Shown piece by piece: positions 7,148 through 15,935 of a stretch of 64,000 bases of DNA; within the stretch, counting starts at the first letter, position 1, and each line of letters begins with the position of its first letter. A program made the position numbers and the translations under genes. The stretch lies in NCBI GenBank assembly GCA_045636065.1, contig JAZTWW010000047.1, forward strand, positions 1 to 64,000, in the 5' to 3' direction. The notes under the pieces are model-generated. The model ran no database searches. It saw only the letters and a program-made list of their open reading frames with translations, and had not been told where the DNA came from. Source of the stretch: RGIG5050 sp045636065 (GTDB taxonomy: Bacteria; Verrucomicrobiota; Kiritimatiellia; RFP12; UBA1067).

Positions 7148-8221
7148 ATGAAGAGAACGGTTTTGCTGGGGGCGCTTCTGGCCGGCGCTTTTTCGTTTGC
7201 GGTCGACACTGCGCAGATAGACGAGGCAATGGCGAGAGGTGTAAGGTTCCTCGTCTCGCGCCAGGCCGAGACCGGGGCGTTCTCCGATCCTCAGATGCCC
7301 GCATTGACTGCGCTTCCCCTTTGGGCGATGACGGTTCAGCGCGGCGAGGGGCTTGATGAGGTCAAGGCAAAGGCCGCAAAGTTCGTCCTTTCAACCCAGC
7401 GTCCCGACGGCGGTTTCTATGTCCCGAAACCAGGTCGCGGCGGAAGCGGCCTCGGGAACTACAATACGAGCGTTTCGGTAAGCGCCCTCTATGAAAGCGG
7501 CCTTGCGCCCGTTGAGGCTATTTTGAAGGCGCGCGACTACATCGCCTCAAGCCAGCTTACGGGCGACGATACGATGGCAGGCGGCTTCGGTTACGACAGG
7601 ATAAGCCGCAGAAGGTATGCGGATCTCTCCAACACGGGCTATGCGCTCGATGCGATGCGCCGCACCGAGGGCGCGGAGGAATTCAGGCCCGCCGGCTCCA
7701 AGAGAGCCGATCTCGACTGGGACGCGGCGATAGCGTTCGTCGAGAGGCTCCAGCGCAAGGAGGGGCCGGACGCGGGCGGCGCCGCGTACAACGAGAGGAC
7801 GGCGCAGGCGGGAAGCCTCACGAACTCCTCCGGGAGGGTGCAGCTCAAGGCGTACGGCTCCATGAGCTATGCGGCCGTGCTGAGCCTCTGCCACTGCAAG
7901 CTCACGAAGGGCGATCCCAGGGTGAGAAGCGCTCTCGAGTACTGCACGAAGTTCTGGACAGTCGACGAGAACCCCGGCATGGGGGCACAGGGGCTCTACT
8001 ACTACTACGACATCATCGCGCGCAGCCTGACGGCGGCTGGCGTTGGCGCGCTCGACGCCGAGGACGGGCGCGTCATCGACTGGCGCGGCGAGCTTGCCGC
8101 GAAGATCATTTCGCTCCAGCGCGAGGACGGCAGCTGGGCCAACGCGAACAACCGCTTCTGGGAGAACGATCCGGTGCTTGCGACGAGCTTTGCGGTGCTG
8201 GCTCTCAGCCTATGCAGATGA
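7148..8221 (+). CDS. Secreted prenyltransferase/squalene-cyclase-fold protein
   Basis: 357 residues after choosing the ATG at 7148, which has GAAAGGGG at a good distance; the ATG at 7139 sits directly against it. A signal peptide (MKRTVLLGALLAGAFSFA) leads into a toroidal alpha/alpha repeat with QW-like motifs: QAETGAFSD, QRPDGGFYVP near the start and QREDGSW near the end. This fold occurs in terpene cyclases and prenyltransferases, but also in many bacterial proteins of unknown role. The cyclase DxDD acid motif is not obvious, so enzymatic cyclisation is doubtful. The stop overlaps the start of the next gene (ATGA). Confidence 0.6.
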   Translation: MKRTVLLGALLAGAFSFAVDTAQIDEAMARGVRFLVSRQAETGAFSDPQMPALTALPLWAMTVQRGEGLDEVKAKAAKFVLSTQRPDGGFYVPKPGRGGSGLGNYNTSVSVSALYESGLAPVEAILKARDYIASSQLTGDDTMAGGFGYDRISRRRYADLSNTGYALDAMRRTEGAEEFRPAGSKRADLDWDAAIAFVERLQRKEGPDAGGAAYNERTAQAGSLTNSSGRVQLKAYGSMSYAAVLSLCHCKLTKGDPRVRSALEYCTKFWTVDENPGMGAQGLYYYYDIIARSLTAAGVGALDAEDGRVIDWRGELAAKIISLQREDGSWANANNRFWENDPVLATSFAVLALSLCR

Positions 8222-9609
8222 TGACGAAGATATACGATACGGTGGCCGGGCTCTGCGCCTACATGGCGGATCTCTGGTCCGCCTCGTTCTTCACGGGCTT
8301 CAGCTGCATCACGCGCCCGGAGCGGGAGCGCGTGCGCGCGACCATACGCGGGCGCTTTCCGTCCATCTACGGGGACGACGGCCTGGTAAGGGCCCTTGAG
8401 AGGGAAGAGTTCACCAAAGGTTTCGCCCAATCGTTCGGGTCCTTCATCGAGGAGCAGAAGGATTGCGGCGACATGTACGTCCTTATGGGGGCGCTTGTCG
8501 CCATAGACGCGACGCTCAAGAACGTCCTCAAGGAGGAGGCGGAGTCGTTCACGCGCGAGGGCCTCGGCGGGTGTGGCTTCTCCCTCAACACCAACCGCGC
8601 CAAGACGGGCATAGGGCTTCTCCCGCGCTTCCACTGCTGCTGGGAGCGCAAGGGCCGCCTTTCGCACCGGTACAACAGGCTCGACAACTTCCTTTCGAAC
8701 CTTCTCGTCATAGAGACGGGCGGTCTCTGGGACATAATGGACAGGCATATCTTCCTAAAGGCTGACGTGTTCCCCGATTTCGCCCGCACAAGGTCGCTCA
8801 AGGTCGCGGCGACGCCCCTTAAGCTCACTCCCCCCTTTGCCATAGTCCCCGATACGAGGGGCAAGGTCAACACCTTCCACGTCGAATACGACTTGAGCCG
8901 CGAGGCAGAGGACAACGAACTTGTGTGGCAGAAGATATTGAAGGCCGGCAATGCCGGAGCCGACATAATACTCTTCCCCGAGATGATGGGCCACACGAGC
9001 GTCGAGGAGTTCGTAAGAGGCCGCATAAAGGGGCTTGGACCGGAGGAGGCGAAAAGGCTCCCCGGGCTTATCGTACTTCCCAGTACAATGATAAACGGCT
9101 TCAATACGGCAGTCGTCCTCGGCCGGGACGGCGAGAGGATCTGCACGCAGGCCAAGCACATACCTTTCAAAATGGAGATCGACGGCGAATGGTGCCTTGA
9201 AGGGATGACCTCAAGCCTTGAGATGAGCGTTCTCCACTACGAGGGCATCGGGCGCATAGCGATTCTCATCTGCAAGGATTTCATCTCGACAGACCACATG
9301 GAGCGGATGATGCGGAGCTTCAAGCTTACGCTCATACTTTCGCCGAGCCGTTCCACCGGCAGCTACGACTTCAAGCAGAGTTTCGACGTCTGCGCCCATG
9401 ACGACTGCAATGTCGTGTGGATCAACACCTGCTCGGCGCTTGCGAGCGGCAAGGAGGGGAATTTCAAGTGCATAGGCTACACCCGGCAGCGTGTCGGGCG
9501 CGACGCCGACGAGTCGCAGATGCTGATGCCCATGAAGACGTGCGAAGGCGCGTTCAGGGGCGAGTGCAAAGGCGACTGCCTTTTCTTTTCCACGATCAAG
9601 GGAGTGTGA
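8218..9609 (+). CDS. Carbon-nitrogen hydrolase (nitrilase superfamily) with an unknown N-terminal domain
   Basis: 463 residues. The C-terminal half has the Glu-Lys-Cys triad of the nitrilase superfamily: ILFPEMMG (Glu near 253), TQAKHIPFK (Lys near 312) and ILICKDF (Cys near 352). Such enzymes cleave amides or nitriles through a covalent Cys intermediate. The first 200 or so residues, with several Cys and His (FHCCWER), are not recognised. The ATG at 8218 is chosen because it overlaps the previous stop as ATGA; an in-frame ATG at 8212 is possible. The substrate cannot be predicted. Confidence 0.7.
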   Translation: MMTKIYDTVAGLCAYMADLWSASFFTGFSCITRPERERVRATIRGRFPSIYGDDGLVRALEREEFTKGFAQSFGSFIEEQKDCGDMYVLMGALVAIDATLKNVLKEEAESFTREGLGGCGFSLNTNRAKTGIGLLPRFHCCWERKGRLSHRYNRLDNFLSNLLVIETGGLWDIMDRHIFLKADVFPDFARTRSLKVAATPLKLTPPFAIVPDTRGKVNTFHVEYDLSREAEDNELVWQKILKAGNAGADIILFPEMMGHTSVEEFVRGRIKGLGPEEAKRLPGLIVLPSTMINGFNTAVVLGRDGERICTQAKHIPFKMEIDGEWCLEGMTSSLEMSVLHYEGIGRIAILICKDFISTDHMERMMRSFKLTLILSPSRSTGSYDFKQSFDVCAHDDCNVVWINTCSALASGKEGNFKCIGYTRQRVGRDADESQMLMPMKTCEGAFRGECKGDCLFFSTIKGV

Positions 9610-9615
9610 ACCGGC

Positions 9616-10203
9616 ATGAAGTTCAACGGAATCGATACCATCCTGGAAGGCAGGTACATAAACCGCTACAACGTGAAGTATACCCTCGAGGACGGCTCCG
9701 AGCGTGCCTACGAGATGGTGAGCCGCGCGAAGGGGCTCGCAAGCCTCGAAGACCTGAACGCCGCGCCCGTCGAGGCGGTCGTCATGATAATGCACGACAG
9801 GACGGGCGAGCGGATACTTCTCTGCCGCGAGTTCCGCATGGCGGCTGGGGAGTGGGTGTACAACTTCCCGGCGGGGCTTGTCGAGAAGAGCGAGTCGGTG
9901 GCAGATGCGGCGCGCCGCGAATTGAAGGAGGAGACGGGGCTCGACATGGTGGAGACGCGCCACGTCTTCCAGCCGAGCTACAGCGCCGTCGGATTCTCGA
10001 ACGAGAAGAACGTCTGCATAATCGGCGTCGCCGACGGCGAATTCGCCCCCAGCACCTCCTCGTCCGAGGAGATCCACGCAAAGTGGCATACCCGCGCCGA
10101 GGTCGCGAAGCTCCTCGAAACGGCGCGTTTCGCAGCCCGCACCCAGGCCTACTGCTACCTATGGAGCGTTTTCCCTTTACATCCGGGCGGCAAGGTGGTA
10201 TAA
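9616..10203 (+). CDS. Nudix hydrolase, ADP-ribose pyrophosphatase type
   Basis: 195 residues with a complete Nudix box at about residues 86-109: a Gly followed by EKSESVADAARRELKEETGL, fitting GX5EX7REUXEEXGU. The upstream strand (ILLCREFRMAAGEWVYNFPA) is typical of ADP-sugar pyrophosphatases, which split ADP-ribose into AMP and ribose 5-phosphate. It follows the C-N hydrolase by 6 nt, so the two may form one transcript. The next gene's promoter lies within its last codons. Confidence 0.85.
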   Translation: MKFNGIDTILEGRYINRYNVKYTLEDGSERAYEMVSRAKGLASLEDLNAAPVEAVVMIMHDRTGERILLCREFRMAAGEWVYNFPAGLVEKSESVADAARRELKEETGLDMVETRHVFQPSYSAVGFSNEKNVCIIGVADGEFAPSTSSSEEIHAKWHTRAEVAKLLETARFAARTQAYCYLWSVFPLHPGGKVV

Positions 10204-10204
10204 T
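10176..10204 (+). promoter_or_regulatory. Promoter of the UDP-sugar pyrophosphorylase gene
   Basis: TTTACA (10176-10181), a 17-bp spacer and TATAAT (10199-10204) with an extended -10 TGG. It overlaps the 3' end of the Nudix gene. Confidence 0.8.
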
Positions 10205-10245
10205 TCGAAAAATCACGAATCCAACCTAGAAAGGGTAGCCGGAAT

Positions 10246-11580
10246 ATGAAGATCGACGAAGCGAAGAAGGTCCTCGCCGCCAACGGCCAGGAACACGTCC
10301 TCAAGTTCTGGGGCAAGCTGAAGGCGAAGGAGCGCACCGCGCTTCTCGAGCAGATCGCCAAGCTCGACTTCGACGCCATCAAATACTGCCAGGAGACGCT
10401 TGCGGCGAAGGACAAGCCCGCAAAGTGCGTAAAGAAGGCGAAGCCGGTTCCTCCCAAGGTGGCCGAGCTTTCCGGCAAGGCTCTTGATGCCGCCGTCAAG
10501 AAGGGCGAGGCCGAACTCAGGGCCGGCCGCGTGGCCGTCCTTCTCGTCGCCGGCGGGCAGGGTTCCCGTCTCGGATTCGAAGGCCCCAAGGGCTGCTACC
10601 CGGTTGGTCCCCTGACTGACGCGCCTCTTTTCTTCTTCCACGCCCGCAAGGTCCTTGCGCTCACGCTCAAGTACGGGGCCAAGGTTCCGTTCTACATCAT
10701 GACGAGCGAGGCGAACTACGAGGCGACGGTCAAGCATTTCGACGAGAACGCCTTCTTCGGCCTCGATCCCGAGGACGTCATCTTCTTCAAGCAGGGCATG
10801 TGGCCCGGCATGACGGACGAGGGCAAGATCATCATGGACGCGCCCGGCCACATCTTCATGAGCCCCGACGGCCACGGCGGCCTTATCGCCGCCCTCGACA
10901 GGAACGGCTGCCTCAAGGACATGAAGAAGCGCGGCGTCACGAGCGTATACTTCTTCCAGGTCGACAACCCGATCGTCGAGGTCGGCGATCCCGCGTTCAT
11001 CGGCTACCATGTCGCCCAGAAGGCCGAGTACTCCCTCAAAGTCTGCGCGAAGCGCGACTGGAAGGAGGGCCTTGGCGTCCCCGTCAAGCGCGGCAGCCGC
11101 TTCGAGATGATCGAGTACACCGAGATGACGGAGGAGGACGCGAAGCGCACCACGGCGAACGGCGATCTCTACTTCAAGTATGGTAGCCCCGCCATCCACG
11201 TCTTCGACCGCGCGTTCCTCGAGGCCGAGGCGAAGAAGGCGATGCCGCTCCACCTCGCGCACAAGAAGATCCCGACCGTCAACGACAAGGGTCAGGTCGT
11301 CAAGCCCGACGCGCCCAACGGCTGGAAGTTCGAGAAGTTCATCTTCGACATCCTCCCCGACGCCAAGCGCGTCGCGAACGTCGCCTTCGCCCGCGAGGAC
11401 GAGTTCGCGCCCGTGAAGAACGCCGAGGGCGAGGACAGCCCCGCCACCGCCAAGGCCGCTATGACGGCCAAGTGGGCGCGCCAGCTCGACAAGGCCGGCA
11501 TCGTCCTCAAGCCTGGCGTGCCGGTCGAGATCGATCCGTGCTTCGAAGTCCCCCAGGGCGGGCTCCTGTTCACGGTGTGA
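10246..11580 (+). CDS. UDP-N-acetylglucosamine/UDP-sugar pyrophosphorylase, UAP family
   Basis: 444 residues. Transfers a uridylyl group from UTP to a sugar 1-phosphate, giving UDP-sugar for envelope or storage polysaccharides. The nucleotide-binding loop LLVAGGQGSRLGFEGPKG lies near residues 99-116. MSPDGHGGL and FFQVDNPIVEVGDPAFIG match the eukaryote-like UAP1/AGX1 branch rather than bacterial GalU or GlmU. An AAAGGG site precedes the ATG. The preferred sugar (GlcNAc, Glc or Gal) cannot be decided from the sequence. Confidence 0.85.
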   Translation: MKIDEAKKVLAANGQEHVLKFWGKLKAKERTALLEQIAKLDFDAIKYCQETLAAKDKPAKCVKKAKPVPPKVAELSGKALDAAVKKGEAELRAGRVAVLLVAGGQGSRLGFEGPKGCYPVGPLTDAPLFFFHARKVLALTLKYGAKVPFYIMTSEANYEATVKHFDENAFFGLDPEDVIFFKQGMWPGMTDEGKIIMDAPGHIFMSPDGHGGLIAALDRNGCLKDMKKRGVTSVYFFQVDNPIVEVGDPAFIGYHVAQKAEYSLKVCAKRDWKEGLGVPVKRGSRFEMIEYTEMTEEDAKRTTANGDLYFKYGSPAIHVFDRAFLEAEAKKAMPLHLAHKKIPTVNDKGQVVKPDAPNGWKFEKFIFDILPDAKRVANVAFAREDEFAPVKNAEGEDSPATAKAAMTAKWARQLDKAGIVLKPGVPVEIDPCFEVPQGGLLFTV

Positions 11581-11590
11581 AGAGCCGGCG

Positions 11591-12658
11591 ATGCAGACTC
11601 CACTGAAGGTGAAGGTTGTCGGGGCCACCGGATACGGCGGCCTCGGCATCATCGATCTCCTCCTCGGCCATCCGATGGCGGAGATCTGCTGCCTTGTCGC
11701 GCGCGAGGAGGCGGGAAGGGCGATAAGCGACGTCTACCCGCACCTCGCCGGATGGTGCGACATGCCAATAGTCGCCCCTGACGATCCGTCCGCGCAGGAG
11801 AGGTTCGACGTCGTTTTCTTCTCGACGCCCGACCGCGTGGGCATGGTTGACGCGAGGCGCGAGCTTGAGCGCGGCGCAAGGGTCATCGACTATTCGGGCG
11901 ATTTCCGCTTCACGACGATCGAGGCGTACCGCGACTACGCAACGCGCCTCGGCCGCGATCCCGAGCACCTTTCGAAGGATCTCCTAGGCTCGAACGTCTA
12001 CGGCATGCCGGAGCTTCACCGCGCCGAGATAGCCAAGGCGTCGATCGTCGGCAACCCCGGCTGCTTCGCGACAAGCTGCATCCTGGGGCTGGCCCCCGCG
12101 ATGAAGGCCGCCCTCGTGGACCCTCTCTCCGTCATATGCGACTGCAAGAGCGGCGTCTCCGGGGCCGGCAAGAAGCCGAAGCAGACGTTCCACTACCCTG
12201 AAAGATGCGAGAACATCAACGCCTACCGCCTCTCGGGGCACCAGCATGTCTGCGAGATCGAGCGCGAGCTTGGGCTCGTGCGCGGCGGCGGGGATGTGAG
12301 GCTCACGTTCACCGCGCAGGTGCTGCCCATCTCGCGCGGCATCCTCTCGACACTGTATGGGAGGCTTTTGAGGGGCGTCACGGAGGATGACGTTCTCGAG
12401 ATCTACCGCTCCTTCTACGCCGGGGAGCCGTTCGTCAAGGTATACCCCTCGACGGCGGCCATCGGCACGGCAAGCGTCAGAGGCACAAACCGCTGCGCTA
12501 TAACAGTAAGCGTCGACGCCCGCACAGGGCTTCTTCGCATAGTATCCCACATAGACAATCTCATGAAGGGACAGGCCGGCCAGGCGCTCCAGAACATGAA
12601 CGTCATGTTCGGCCTTCCCGAGACAATGGGGCTGGACCGCCCGGGGATGTATCCTTAA
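11591..12658 (+). CDS. argC: N-acetyl-gamma-glutamyl-phosphate reductase
   Basis: 355 residues. The third step of arginine synthesis: NADPH-dependent reduction of N-acetylglutamyl phosphate to the semialdehyde. The N-terminal Rossmann loop is VVGATGYGGLGIIDLL; the catalytic Cys is in GNPGCFATS near residue 158; SGVSGAGKKP and LSGHQHVCEIE are family signatures. No other arg genes are nearby. It lies 10 nt after the pyrophosphorylase gene and its stop abuts the parB start, so it is probably part of that transcript. Confidence 0.93.
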   Translation: MQTPLKVKVVGATGYGGLGIIDLLLGHPMAEICCLVAREEAGRAISDVYPHLAGWCDMPIVAPDDPSAQERFDVVFFSTPDRVGMVDARRELERGARVIDYSGDFRFTTIEAYRDYATRLGRDPEHLSKDLLGSNVYGMPELHRAEIAKASIVGNPGCFATSCILGLAPAMKAALVDPLSVICDCKSGVSGAGKKPKQTFHYPERCENINAYRLSGHQHVCEIERELGLVRGGGDVRLTFTAQVLPISRGILSTLYGRLLRGVTEDDVLEIYRSFYAGEPFVKVYPSTAAIGTASVRGTNRCAITVSVDARTGLLRIVSHIDNLMKGQAGQALQNMNVMFGLPETMGLDRPGMYP

Positions 12659-13672
12659 ATGAGCAAGAAGCCACAAGAAGTGACGAACCCGTTCCTCAAG
12701 AAGGCCAACGGACCGAAGCCGCCGACGCGCAAGGACATGAAGCGCGGCGGGCTCAACAAGGGCCTAGATGCGCTCATAAGGCCCGCACCGCAGAAAGAGG
12801 AGCCGGTGAAGCGCGCCTCCGCGCCCGTACCGCCTCCCCCGCCGCCTCCGCCAGGAGCGGGAAGCATCCTCGAAGTGCCGCCGCTCGACATCGAAAGGTG
12901 CCCCTGGCAGGCGCGCGTCGAGTTCACCGACGAGGACTTGAGGGAGCTTGCCGAGTCCATAAAGGCCAACGGCATCATCCAGCCGCTCGTCTGCCGCCGC
13001 CTTGAAAACGGCCGTCTCCAGCTCATCGGCGGCGAACGCCGCCTGAGGGCGAGCGTCATCGCCGGCCTTGCGAAGGTGAAAGTCGTCCTCGTCGAGGCCG
13101 ACGACCGCGCGGCCGCCGCGATGAACGTCGTCGAGAACATCCAGAGGCGCGATCTGAACCCCATCGAGGAGGCCGTCGGGTACCGCGTCCTCCAGGACAC
13201 TTTCGGCCTCACGCAGGAGGAGGTTAGCGAGCGCGTCGGCAAGGGTCGCGCGACCATCGCGAACGCCCTGAGGCTTCTCGAGCTTCCCGACGAGGTCAAG
13301 CAGCTCATAACCGCGAATCTCATCTCGACAGGCCACGCGAAGGTGATCCTCTCGGAGGACGACGAAAAGCAGCGCATCCTCGATGCGCGCGCGGTCGTGA
13401 ACGAGGGGCTTACCGTAAGGGCCCTTGAGGCAAGGATCGCAAAGCGCAGCATGCCCGTTCAGGTGAAGCGCCCCGGAACGCCGGATCTCACGGATGCGTA
13501 CGTGAGGAGCCTCACCGACGAGATCCGCCGCAGGGTCGGCTGCGCCGTGAGGCTCACGAGCGCGATGACGCACGCGAACGGCAGGAGGACGAAGGGCGTA
13601 CTGGAGTTCGATTTCGTGGACAACGACGATCTCGATCGCCTTCTCAACATCCTCGGCGTCAAGCTCGACTAG
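12659..13672 (+). CDS. parB: Chromosome partitioning protein ParB
   Basis: 337 residues. A CTP-dependent DNA clamp that loads at parS and positions origins. The N-terminal basic RGGLNKGLDALI motif would contact ParA. A Pro-rich linker near residues 54-64 is followed by the ParB/Spo0J core with GGERRLRA near residue 122 and ENIQRRDLNPIEEA. A helix-turn-helix (LTQEEVSERVGKGRATIAN) and a C-terminal dimerisation domain follow. It starts immediately at the argC stop with no good ribosome binding site. No parA gene is present in the window. Confidence 0.93.
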   Translation: MSKKPQEVTNPFLKKANGPKPPTRKDMKRGGLNKGLDALIRPAPQKEEPVKRASAPVPPPPPPPPGAGSILEVPPLDIERCPWQARVEFTDEDLRELAESIKANGIIQPLVCRRLENGRLQLIGGERRLRASVIAGLAKVKVVLVEADDRAAAAMNVVENIQRRDLNPIEEAVGYRVLQDTFGLTQEEVSERVGKGRATIANALRLLELPDEVKQLITANLISTGHAKVILSEDDEKQRILDARAVVNEGLTVRALEARIAKRSMPVQVKRPGTPDLTDAYVRSLTDEIRRRVGCAVRLTSAMTHANGRRTKGVLEFDFVDNDDLDRLLNILGVKLD

Positions 13673-13689
13673 GCCGGGGGGCGGGAACG

Positions 13690-14619
13690 ATGCGACTCAA
13701 GGCCCTGGCGTCCATTGCGGCATTGGCCGCGTGCACTGCGGCACAGTGCGCGCAGGTGGAGTTCACGGCGGCCGATTCCTACGCCGCCTACGGGCTTTTG
13801 AGCGCATTCGTCAGGGACTGCACTCCCAGAAACGCCGGCACCGTCAAGGGCCGGCTTGCAGGCGAGTGGATAGCCGCACGGCTTAGGGAACTCGGCGCCG
13901 ACGCGAAGATCGACCGCTTCCGCGATTCGACTCCGGACGGCGTGAAGATCTTCAAGAACGTCACAGTCGAGTTCCCCGCCGCCGAGAACCCCGAATCCGC
14001 CCCGTGGATCGTCTTCATCTCGCACTACGATACCGCTCCAAATGTCGGGCGTGACTTCCAGGGCGCGAACGACGGCGGCTCCACAACGGCCGTGCTGATG
14101 GCTTTGGCCGGGGCGATCGTCCGCTCCGGCGCACCATCCGGCGCGAACGTCATGCTCGCGTGGACTGACGGCGAGGAGGCGAGGATCGCCTATTCCGACA
14201 ACGACGGCTTCCACGGCGCGCGCAGGCTCGTTTCCGTCTTGAAGGAGTCGAAGCGCAACGTGAAGGCCGTCATAGGCCTTGACATGCTAGGCGACAGGGA
14301 CCTTCTCATGGAGATGCCCGTAAACGGAACGATGTGGCTCAAGGCCGCCGCGATAGAGGCGTCGCTTGAGGCAGGACCCGGGGTGCGTCTCCAGTGCGGA
14401 GAGGTCACGGTGCGCGACGATTTCGCGGAGTTCCTAAAGGCGGGGTATCCTGCGATAGACATAATAGATTTCGAATTCGGCCCCGGGAACTCCTGGTGGC
14501 ACACCACGGATGATTCGCTCGACAAGATCTCCGAGGAGAGCCTTCTCAAGGCGGGAAGGCTCGCTGCGGCGATACTCGATCGGATCTGCCAAGGAACAGA
14601 CGAAGGAACTGCAAAATGA
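13690..14619 (+). CDS. Exported M28-family peptidase or glutaminyl-cyclase-like protein
   Basis: 309 residues. A short signal peptide has both a possible lipobox (LAAC) and an AQCA cleavage site. The zinc-site motifs are in order: SHYDTAPNVG near 112, GANDGGSTT near 127, TDGEEARIAY near 160, GLDMLGD near 198, and WWHTTDDSLDKIS near 269. The last is typical of glutaminyl-peptide cyclotransferases, which share the M28 fold but bind one zinc. It is therefore either an aminopeptidase or a cyclase in the periplasm. Its stop overlaps the next start (ATGA). Confidence 0.75.
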   Translation: MRLKALASIAALAACTAAQCAQVEFTAADSYAAYGLLSAFVRDCTPRNAGTVKGRLAGEWIAARLRELGADAKIDRFRDSTPDGVKIFKNVTVEFPAAENPESAPWIVFISHYDTAPNVGRDFQGANDGGSTTAVLMALAGAIVRSGAPSGANVMLAWTDGEEARIAYSDNDGFHGARRLVSVLKESKRNVKAVIGLDMLGDRDLLMEMPVNGTMWLKAAAIEASLEAGPGVRLQCGEVTVRDDFAEFLKAGYPAIDIIDFEFGPGNSWWHTTDDSLDKISEESLLKAGRLAAAILDRICQGTDEGTAK

Positions 14620-15914
14620 AGAGACTTCTTTGGATTGTCGCCGCTCTGCCGGCGTACCTCGCGTGCGCACAGGGGATCCAGCCGTCGAAGGCCACCATGC
14701 GCATCCGCCAGGCGGACTACTACGTGAAGGAGTTCGAGCAGGAGGTCCAGCGCCAGCGCGGGGGCGAGAACAGGGTGTACCGCTCGAAGAAGGATGCGCT
14801 CGACCGCGTCCAGGCCCTCAAGAAGGAATTCCCCGACGATCCTGATGTCGAGGCGCTCTTTCAGCGTTGCCGTGCGGCGCTCATGAAATCGAAGGGCGAT
14901 TTCACCGAAGTCGATCCCTCCTGGACGGAGTATCTGGTCCATGAGGCGGAACTCCGCAAGCAGATGGCCGCCGAGGCCGAGGCGCGCTGGGAGGCTCTCA
15001 TCGAGGCAAACCGCGAAAAGCTCATCAAATCAGAGTATCCCACCCCGGACTCGACAAAGGTCACCGTCGACGATCTCGACGGGGCGTTCGTCGTTCTCGA
15101 CGACGTTGAGTACCCCGCGCACCAGTTCTACGGCGCGGCCGGCGAATTCGTGTGGTGCGGCAGGCCTTCGGCTGGATACTGGTTCCTCAACATCTCTAGC
15201 CGCGACTGGCTCAATCCGTACGAGGCGGTGAAGCGCTACCGCCGCACGGTCGATTCCGGCATGATGGAAGTCGCCAAATGGCACGTTCTCGGCGAGGTGG
15301 TGAACATCGTTGGCGAGAATCCCAACCCGGGAGAGGACGCCGTAGGGAACATACAGTTCGGCTGGGTGGTGAGGCCCGTGGCGCTCTATGTTCCCGGGTG
15401 CGTCCTCGCGGAAGGGGACAAGTTCGCGGGCGAGGAGAAGGTGGCGGCCATCAAGGACGGCTGGTACACCGTGAAGGAGATCCCCGCCGATGTCGCGCCA
15501 GAAAGGCTTGCCGAGATATTCATGACCGCCATCAAGGAGAAGAACTACGCCCTCTACGTCGACGCCATCGACCCCGAGCGCCGCAGGAACGACATGGGCG
15601 AGGATCTCCTCCGCTACCACTGGGATCTCCACCAGGAGCGCTTCCACGGGGAATACGTGCACGCCACGTTCAAGCTCGTGAGAAAGACTGTCCGCAAGGG
15701 CTACGACGACAGCGACGAACAGGAGGACTTCTTCCTCTCCGACGAGCAGAAGAGCACCTTGAGAAGGATCGGCGGGGAGAAGGTCGAAGAGGCTGTCGTC
15801 GAGTCCATCGCGTACGACAAGAACGGCAAGCAGCTCGGATCGCCCCATCCGCGCACGCTCGTGCGCCGCAACGGCGGGCGCTGGTATGTCGAGGAGTACG
15901 AGCAGCGGTTCTAG
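14616..15914 (+). CDS. Unknown exported protein
   Basis: 432 residues with a signal peptide (MKRLLWIVAALPAYLACAQG). After it come a charged, probably helical segment (about 25-140), a mixed domain with FVWCGRPSAGYWF near 188, and a C-terminal SnoaL/NTF2-like-looking part (AIKEKNYALYVDAIDPERR through GGRWYVEEYEQRF). I do not recognise the family. It is translationally coupled to the M28 gene and followed 21 nt later by another exported protein, so these three probably act in the envelope together. Confidence 0.55.
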   Translation: MKRLLWIVAALPAYLACAQGIQPSKATMRIRQADYYVKEFEQEVQRQRGGENRVYRSKKDALDRVQALKKEFPDDPDVEALFQRCRAALMKSKGDFTEVDPSWTEYLVHEAELRKQMAAEAEARWEALIEANREKLIKSEYPTPDSTKVTVDDLDGAFVVLDDVEYPAHQFYGAAGEFVWCGRPSAGYWFLNISSRDWLNPYEAVKRYRRTVDSGMMEVAKWHVLGEVVNIVGENPNPGEDAVGNIQFGWVVRPVALYVPGCVLAEGDKFAGEEKVAAIKDGWYTVKEIPADVAPERLAEIFMTAIKEKNYALYVDAIDPERRRNDMGEDLLRYHWDLHQERFHGEYVHATFKLVRKTVRKGYDDSDEQEDFFLSDEQKSTLRRIGGEKVEEAVVESIAYDKNGKQLGSPHPRTLVRRNGGRWYVEEYEQRF

Positions 15915-15935
15915 GCCGCGGGAAAGGAATTTGCG

